Made by a program: the position numbers and the translations under genes
DNA from: CAZMUD01 sp964569715
GTDB lineage: Bacteria > Chloroflexota > Dehalococcoidia > Dehalococcoidales > UBA2162
Length of the DNA stretch: 37,454 nucleotides
Direction of reading: 5' to 3'
Assembly: GCA_964569715.1 (NCBI GenBank)
Contig: CAZMUD010000004.1
Span: 1-37,454 of the forward strand
The notes under the pieces: generated by a model
Database searches by the model: none
What the model was told of the DNA's origin: nothing
The model's input: only the letters and a program-made list of their open reading frames with translations
In this document: positions 32,840-37,454 of the stretch, piece after piece
Position numbering within the stretch: the stretch's first letter is position 1
Layout of the letters: every line of letters starts with the position of its first letter

Positions 32840-33685
32840 ATGGCAGTCAAGATTGTTACCGATAGCCTATCTGATATCACCAGCGACATAGCCGAAGGGC
32901 TAGGGATTACCGTGGTACCGTTAACCGTATTTTTTGGTAAGGAATCCTTTCTTGACCGGGTTACCATAACCACGGATGAATTCTATTACAGGTTGACCCA
33001 CAATGCTGTCTGGCCGACTACCACGCAGCCCCCTCCTGGTGATTTCCTTGATGTTTATAACAAGCTGGCTGAGGAAACTAACGAAATTCTGGTTGTTACC
33101 CTATCCACCAAGCTCAGTGGCACCTATGAGTCAGCGCTGAACGCTAAGGGTCTGGTAGAAAAGGAGTGCCGCATCGAAGTAATTGACTCGCTGACGGTGG
33201 CAATGGGTCTGGGGCTGATAGTCATCGCTGCCGCTAAGGCAGCCCAGAGCGGGGCAAAGCTGGACGAGCTTACCGCTTTGGTGCGCCGGGCTATGACCCG
33301 CTCGAATTTTATCGCCTATTTTGACACCCTCAAATATCTAGCCAAGGGGGGGCGCATTGGTAAGGCACAGGGGCTGCTGGGCTCACTACTATCAGTAAAA
33401 CCACTACTTACGGTAAAGGATGGCGAGATAGCCCCTTTAACCAGGGTGCGGTCTTTAGGGGCAGGTATGGATTATCTCTACAATTTTATAACTGGCTTTT
33501 CCAATATTGAGGAGCTGGCTGTAGAGCATACTACTGCCCCTGATGAAGCCGATAAGCTGGTTGAGCGTCTCAGTTCAACTTTCCCCAAGGAGCGCATCTA
33601 CCGCTCAACGGTTAGCCCGGTATTAGGAGTTTATGGCGGTCCCGGTGCTATGGCGGTAACTGTTTTAGAGTCAGAAAGCAAATAG
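32840..33685 (+). CDS. DegV-family (FakB-like) lipid-binding protein 1
   Basis: A 281-residue DegV protein. VKIVTDSLSDI at the N-terminus, LSTKLSGTYESA near residue 90 (the Ser that binds the fatty-acid carboxylate in FakB) and TLKYLAKGGRIGKAQ in the second half are the family signatures. It would present a bound fatty acid to the FakA-like kinase encoded just upstream. AGGAGGT lies six bases before the ATG. It is about 40-50% similar in appearance to the following gene, clearly a tandem duplicate. Confidence 0.87.
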   Translation: MAVKIVTDSLSDITSDIAEGLGITVVPLTVFFGKESFLDRVTITTDEFYYRLTHNAVWPTTTQPPPGDFLDVYNKLAEETNEILVVTLSTKLSGTYESALNAKGLVEKECRIEVIDSLTVAMGLGLIVIAAAKAAQSGAKLDELTALVRRAMTRSNFIAYFDTLKYLAKGGRIGKAQGLLGSLLSVKPLLTVKDGEIAPLTRVRSLGAGMDYLYNFITGFSNIEELAVEHTTAPDEADKLVERLSSTFPKERIYRSTVSPVLGVYGGPGAMAVTVLESESK

Positions 33686-33708
33686 TCAAAGGGCATTAAA
33701 AATCGCTA

Positions 33709-34551
33709 ATGACAGTCAAGATTGTTACTGATAGTGTTGCTGACCTGCCTTCTCAGGTAGTTCAAGAGCTGGGGATTACAGTAGTCCCACTAAATGTCCG
33801 TTTCGGCACTGAGGTCTACCGTGATGGCGTTGACCTGACTGCAGAGCAGTTCTACGACAGGCTGAGGCACAGCCAAACCATGCCGGTCACTTCAGTGCCA
33901 TCGCCGGGAAACTTCGCCGAGGCATACAATAAGTTAGCTGAAGAGACGGATGAAATCCTGGTCATCACTCTTACTTCCAAGCTCAGTGCTACTCATGAGG
34001 TGGCGTTACAAAGTATCGGGTTAATGAAGAGGAAGTGCCGGGTAGAGGTTGTTGACTCACAATGCGCCGTGATGGCAGAAGGTTTCGTAGTTATGACTGC
34101 TGCCAGGGCAGCTCAGGCAGGGGCAAGTTTTGATGAGGTGCTGGATATAACCCATCGCAATATCCCTCGTGTAGATTTCCGTGCTGCCTTCGATACCCTG
34201 GAATATCTCCAACGCGGGGGACGAATTGGCAAAGCGCAGGCGTTTCTGGGGTCAATGCTGAGGATAAACCCCATAATCGGGTTAAAGGACGGGGAGGTGT
34301 TCCCTTTTGGCCGGGAACGCTCCCGAGCTAAGGCAATAGACCACTTATATAACTTCGCGATGAGCTTCCACCACATTGAGGAACTGGCTGTTGAGTATGC
34401 TGCCACCCTTGATGATGCCGAGCTGCTAGTTGAGCGGCTTAGCTCCAAGTTCCCCAAAGAGCGTATTTACCGCACAAGGGCAACCCCAGTAATCGGTACT
34501 CATACCGGTCCCGGTTTTCTTGTTGTCAGTGTGTTAGGGGATAGGGAATAG
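33709..34551 (+). CDS. DegV-family (FakB-like) lipid-binding protein 2
   Basis: A 280-residue paralogue of the preceding gene with the same signatures (VKIVTDSVADLPS, TLEYLQRGGRIGKAQ). The carboxylate-binding loop differs: LSATHEVA here against LSGTYESA in its partner. The ligand-contact region and the first helix also differ, so the two probably prefer different fatty acids, as FakB1 and FakB2 do in Staphylococcus. There is no good ribosome binding site, so translation is probably coupled to the upstream gene 23 bases away. Confidence 0.87.
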   Translation: MTVKIVTDSVADLPSQVVQELGITVVPLNVRFGTEVYRDGVDLTAEQFYDRLRHSQTMPVTSVPSPGNFAEAYNKLAEETDEILVITLTSKLSATHEVALQSIGLMKRKCRVEVVDSQCAVMAEGFVVMTAARAAQAGASFDEVLDITHRNIPRVDFRAAFDTLEYLQRGGRIGKAQAFLGSMLRINPIIGLKDGEVFPFGRERSRAKAIDHLYNFAMSFHHIEELAVEYAATLDDAELLVERLSSKFPKERIYRTRATPVIGTHTGPGFLVVSVLGDRE

Positions 34552-34572
34552 TGGTTCAGTGGAGGCAGAGCC

Positions 34573-37026
34573 TTGACAATAAATGCTGAGCCTCTGCGTA
34601 AGGTCCTTGAGCTTGAATGTAACAAGGGTTATGCAGATTCAGCAGTAATCGGTGGTCTGGATAGATTCCTCCGCAATTGGGCTGGTCAGGCTGTAGAGTC
34701 GATAACCAGCCCCCGTCTCCTAAACCGCTTTAATAAACTTCGCCTGGTTAACTCTAACTATGCCTCGTTGACTAAAGAGCAGCGTAAAGAATGGATAAAT
34801 AGTGTGCTTGACTTTTTAACTGAGGTAGAGCATGGGGCAAGAGAAAAGGGTGAAGCCAATCTAGTTCCAGCAGTCAGCCAACCACCTTCAGGGGCAAGAA
34901 GACAGAGAACAGTGGCTAGTCAATCCATCGATTCACCCATTACCATTATTAGAGGCATTAGCTTAAGCCTGGCAACTAAATTTAATAAGCTTGGCGTGAA
35001 GACAGTTCGGGACTTGCTCTATTTCTTCCCGCACCGCCACCTTGACTACAGCCAGAGAAAACCTGTCTCACAGCTTACCGAGGGGAAGGAAGAGACTATC
35101 GTGGCTAATGTGTGGCAGGCTCAGGAGATTAGGCTGGGTGGTAGACGGAGCACCGAGGCTATCGTCGGCGATGAGACAGGTAATGTCAGGGTGGTATGGT
35201 TTAATAATCCATACCTGGCTAAAAGCATAGCTACTAATACCAGGCTGGTTATCAGTGGCCGGGTGAGCTTATTCAAAGGGCGACATGTGTTTGAATCTCC
35301 AGAGTGGGAGCGACTGGAGGATAAGGAGTTGATTCACGCCGGGCGCTTGGTTCCCCTCTATCCCCTCACTCAGGGATTGCGCCCACGTCAGGTAAGAAAG
35401 CTGATGAAGGAGGTTGTAGACCAGTGGGGATGGCAGGTGGAAGATTTTCTGCCGTCAGGGTTGAGAGAGCGGTGTAACCTGCTGGAATTACCCGAGGCTA
35501 TAAGTCAGGCTCACTATCCGGAAGATGACGCATTAAAGGATAGAGCAAGGGTTCGCCTGGCTTTTGACGAGCTTTTCCTCCTCCAGTTGGGTGTGCTGAG
35601 TAAAAAGCGCGCCTGGCAAGAGGGTCAGCCGGGTAGCCCTATTAGCACCAAGACACCGCTGCTAGAAGCCTTTCTACAGTCTTTACCCTTCGAGCTAACC
35701 CCAGCCCAACATAGAGTGCTCAAAGAGCTGCTAGCCAATCTAGAGAAACCACAACCAATGTCCCGATTGCTGCAGGGGGAGGTGGGCAGCGGCAAAACGG
35801 TAGTAGCTACCGCAGCCTTGCTGGTGACGGCGGCTAATGGCTATCAGGGGGTATTCATGGCACCTACTGAAATTCTGGCCGAGCAACATTTTTCTACTAT
35901 CTGCCAGCTCCTGTCCAGAGCCGGACATCTAGAAGGGCAGGAGGACTACCTGCATAGCTACTCTGGATTCTTGTCCCGTCCTCTTACTGTGGCGCTACTT
36001 ATTGGCGATATTACCCAGACAAAAAAGCGGGAACTCCAGCGGCGTATTCTGGACGGGGATATAGATATTGTCATTGGCACCCACGCCCTTATTCAGAAGG
36101 AAGTAGAATTTCACCGGTTGGGACTGGCTGTGGTAGATGAGCAGCACCGATTTGGGGTTACTCAGCGCTCAGCACTACGACAAAAAGGCTTTAACCCTCA
36201 TATGCTGGTAATGACAGCCACACCTATCCCACGAACTCTAGCCTTGACCTTATATGGCGACCTTGACCTGTCAGTTATAGACCAGCTTCCCCCGGGGAGA
36301 CAGGTAGTGAAGACGAAGTGGCTCAAACCGGGACAAAGAGCCAGCGCCTATGCTTTTATCAATCGTCAGGTAGCCGATGGTCGTCAAGCCTTTATCATCT
36401 GTCCCTTAATCGAGGAATCAGAGATTATTCAGGCCAGAGCAGCTATTGCCGAATACGAGCGCTTATCTCAAGATGTCTTCCCTGAGCTAAGGTTGGGCTT
36501 GCTGCACGGACGTATGTCGGCAGCTGAGAAGGACAAGGTGATGCGTCGCTTCCGCTCTGGCGAGCTGCATATTCTGGTGGCAACCCCGGTAGTGGAGGTT
36601 GGTATAGATATACCCAATGCCACAGTAATGATGGTAGAGAGTGCCGATAGATTTGGCCTCTCGCAACTGCACCAGTTCCGGGGCAGGGTAGGACGGGGAC
36701 AGGAGCAAAGCTACTGCATGCTACTGGCGCAGAACCCTTCAGAGGTAGCTAGAGAGCGTTTGGATATAATAGAGAAGGTTCAGGATGGCTTTCAACTGGC
36801 TGAAGAAGACCTGAAACTGCGAGGACCCGGGGAATTCTTCGGCACGCGGCAGAGTGGCCTGCCTGACCTCCGCATGGCAAAGCTCTCCGATGTAGCACTA
36901 TTAGAGCTGGCTCGCAGCGAGGCGGAAAAACTCTTCAAAAAAGACAAAAGATTAGAGAAACAGGAACACTCACTCTTGTCCAAAGAGCTAGCCAGGGTCT
37001 GGCCAGAAGCCGGCGAGTGGAGCTAG
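34573..37026 (+). CDS. recG: ATP-dependent DNA helicase RecG
   Basis: An 817-residue helicase that regresses stalled forks. The order is an N-terminal extension of about 115 residues, then the wedge domain starting at IIRGISLSLATKFNKLGVKT, then the helicase with Walker A GEVGSGKT (residues 402-409), DEQH box (522-525), TATPIPRTLA and RGRVGRGQEQSYC. The C-terminal TRQSGLPDL TRG motif is present. The extension is longer than in E. coli RecG (693 residues) and is common in other phyla. The start is a TTG with GGAGG seven bases before it. A tRNA-like fragment follows its stop within ten bases. Confidence 0.95.
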   Translation: MTINAEPLRKVLELECNKGYADSAVIGGLDRFLRNWAGQAVESITSPRLLNRFNKLRLVNSNYASLTKEQRKEWINSVLDFLTEVEHGAREKGEANLVPAVSQPPSGARRQRTVASQSIDSPITIIRGISLSLATKFNKLGVKTVRDLLYFFPHRHLDYSQRKPVSQLTEGKEETIVANVWQAQEIRLGGRRSTEAIVGDETGNVRVVWFNNPYLAKSIATNTRLVISGRVSLFKGRHVFESPEWERLEDKELIHAGRLVPLYPLTQGLRPRQVRKLMKEVVDQWGWQVEDFLPSGLRERCNLLELPEAISQAHYPEDDALKDRARVRLAFDELFLLQLGVLSKKRAWQEGQPGSPISTKTPLLEAFLQSLPFELTPAQHRVLKELLANLEKPQPMSRLLQGEVGSGKTVVATAALLVTAANGYQGVFMAPTEILAEQHFSTICQLLSRAGHLEGQEDYLHSYSGFLSRPLTVALLIGDITQTKKRELQRRILDGDIDIVIGTHALIQKEVEFHRLGLAVVDEQHRFGVTQRSALRQKGFNPHMLVMTATPIPRTLALTLYGDLDLSVIDQLPPGRQVVKTKWLKPGQRASAYAFINRQVADGRQAFIICPLIEESEIIQARAAIAEYERLSQDVFPELRLGLLHGRMSAAEKDKVMRRFRSGELHILVATPVVEVGIDIPNATVMMVESADRFGLSQLHQFRGRVGRGQEQSYCMLLAQNPSEVARERLDIIEKVQDGFQLAEEDLKLRGPGEFFGTRQSGLPDLRMAKLSDVALLELARSEAEKLFKKDKRLEKQEHSLLSKELARVWPEAGEWS

Positions 37027-37033
37027 GGTATAA

Positions 37034-37060
37034 GAGGTTCGAATCCTGCTCGGGGAGCCA
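37034..37060 (+). other. tRNA 3'-end fragment (tRNA-Asn-like) without its 5' part: likely attachment site
   Basis: The sequence has a perfect T-loop (TTCGAAT, 37038-37044), a CCTGC T-stem 3' arm, a TCGGGGA acceptor 3' strand, a discriminator G and CCA (37058-37060). This is what the 3' end of a bacterial tRNA-Asn looks like. recG ends at 37026, so no room exists for the 5' half. The 5' side of the T-stem pairs only over the last three bases, as expected if identity to the tRNA starts inside the T-stem. Tyrosine recombinases integrate at tRNA 3' ends and leave such duplicate ends. A defence-type gene begins directly beyond it. Confidence 0.65.
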
Positions 37061-37119
37061 ACATCTTCTTAGTATGACAACTCGTTCTATCAGTTCATCA
37101 ATAGTGCGATGATTCACCC

Positions 37120-37454
37120 CTAGAAATCGTTCTTAATTTGTTTAACAGTAATAATACGAGACGTAAGTCGATCCACGGTATTGCCATCATATCTATTACT
37201 CTTAAGATTTCTTACCGCCTTTATCATGTCATTGATTTGGCTTTCATTGTCAATAATTATGTACTTGATATCATTTGCGTTAAAGGATAGTCTAGTTTTA
37301 TCCGTTTCAAGTTTGCGATTTGCATTCGCTAGCCTTACCGGGTCCCGATACATATGTGCTTGCATACTCAGGTCTATGTCGTTTGTAGTCATGATGCTTC
37401 TATCTGGCATATAGCGCCACTCATGCTCATCATAGAACCTTACATTCTCCTTGA
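37120..37454 (-). CDS. AbiGi-family abortive-infection (antitoxin-like) protein, C-terminal part (cut by window edge)
   Basis: The frame stays open to the right edge, so only the last 110 or so residues are seen. The visible N-terminal end reads NVRFYDEHEWRYMPD; FYDExEWRY is a hallmark of the AbiGi family (putative abortive phage-resistance antitoxins). Later motifs are LSFNANDIKYIIIDNESQI and a TSRIITVKQIKNDF end, which fit the same family. AbiGi is the partner of the toxin AbiGii in lactococcal phage resistance. The toxin, if present, is outside the window. The gene is more AT-rich than the core genes and lies just beyond the tRNA fragment, consistent with an acquired island. Confidence 0.7.
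   Translation of the reverse strand, partial: KENVRFYDEHEWRYMPDRSIMTTNDIDLSMQAHMYRDPVRLANANRKLETDKTRLSFNANDIKYIIIDNESQINDMIKAVRNLKSNRYDGNTVDRLTSRIITVKQIKNDF

Noticed and set aside
5968..37060. The two tRNA-like fragments as attL and attR of a single 31-kb element
   Set aside because: The two copies differ at several positions, and most genes between them are housekeeping genes (gmk, mutS, arg genes, rpmB, recG). Independent scars are more likely.

Overview
The window looks like chromosomal sequence from an anaerobic bacterium, most likely a Dehalococcoidia-like member of the Chloroflexota. The evidence is a NuoE/NuoF-NfnB/FdhA formate dehydrogenase set, a Tat-exported molybdoenzyme related to formate dehydrogenase-N and OmeA, a remA-gmk pair, a guanylate kinase with a GVGKD P-loop, and frequent TTG starts. 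The lineage is inferred and was not tested by any search. It is a scaffold, not a finished contig: 100 Ns at 16779-16878 are flanked by an identical 55-base duplication, so the gap is probably an assembly artefact.

Left part (1-10.1 kb). The 5' part of a Tat-exported molybdopterin oxidoreductase lies on the minus strand, divergent from a CsoR/CstR-type repressor that has an operator-like inverted repeat in front of it. Next come a metallophosphoesterase and a minus-strand group (gamma-glutamylcyclotransferase-like, FmdB-like zinc ribbon, histone-deacetylase-like amidohydrolase). An iron-sulfur flavoprotein converges on an ArsA/Get3-like ATPase. A GC-rich MFS exporter follows, preceded by a tRNA-3'-end-like fragment. 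Then come a DUF47-PiT phosphate uptake pair and a convergent remA-gmk pair.

Middle (10.3-16.9 kb). A three-gene operon encodes a soluble NAD(P)-linked formate dehydrogenase: NuoE-like, a 1027-residue NuoF fused to an NfnB/GltD-like flavoprotein, and a catalytic subunit with NuoG-type iron-sulfur domains and a Cys-His active site. The architecture suggests flavin-based electron bifurcation or multi-acceptor electron transfer.

From 16.9 kb rightwards the intergenic spaces fill with composite GC-rich inverted repeats, absent from the left 16.9 kb. They sit between a GerW/YtfI-like pair plus a small protein, mutS, a membrane-anchored HNH protein, a small membrane protein, a winged-helix protein, and the arginine genes argJ, argB, argD, argG and argH. 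Repeats occupy the argJ/argB, argB/argD, argD/argG and post-argH spaces, and one appears to supply the 3' end of argH. argJ through argH convert glutamate to arginine, except for argC and the ornithine carbamoyltransferase gene, which lie elsewhere.

Right part (29.9-37.5 kb). A ribulose-phosphate 3-epimerase carries an unusual N-terminal domain of about 104 residues with a helix-turn-helix-like segment. It converges on rpmB. Then come a FakA-like kinase, two tandem DegV/FakB-like lipid-binding proteins and recG. Just after recG is the 3' end of a tRNA (tRNA-Asn-like) without its 5' part, then the C-terminal part of an AbiGi-family abortive-infection protein running off the window. This looks like the edge of an integrated defence island and is the best lead for anything new just outside the window.
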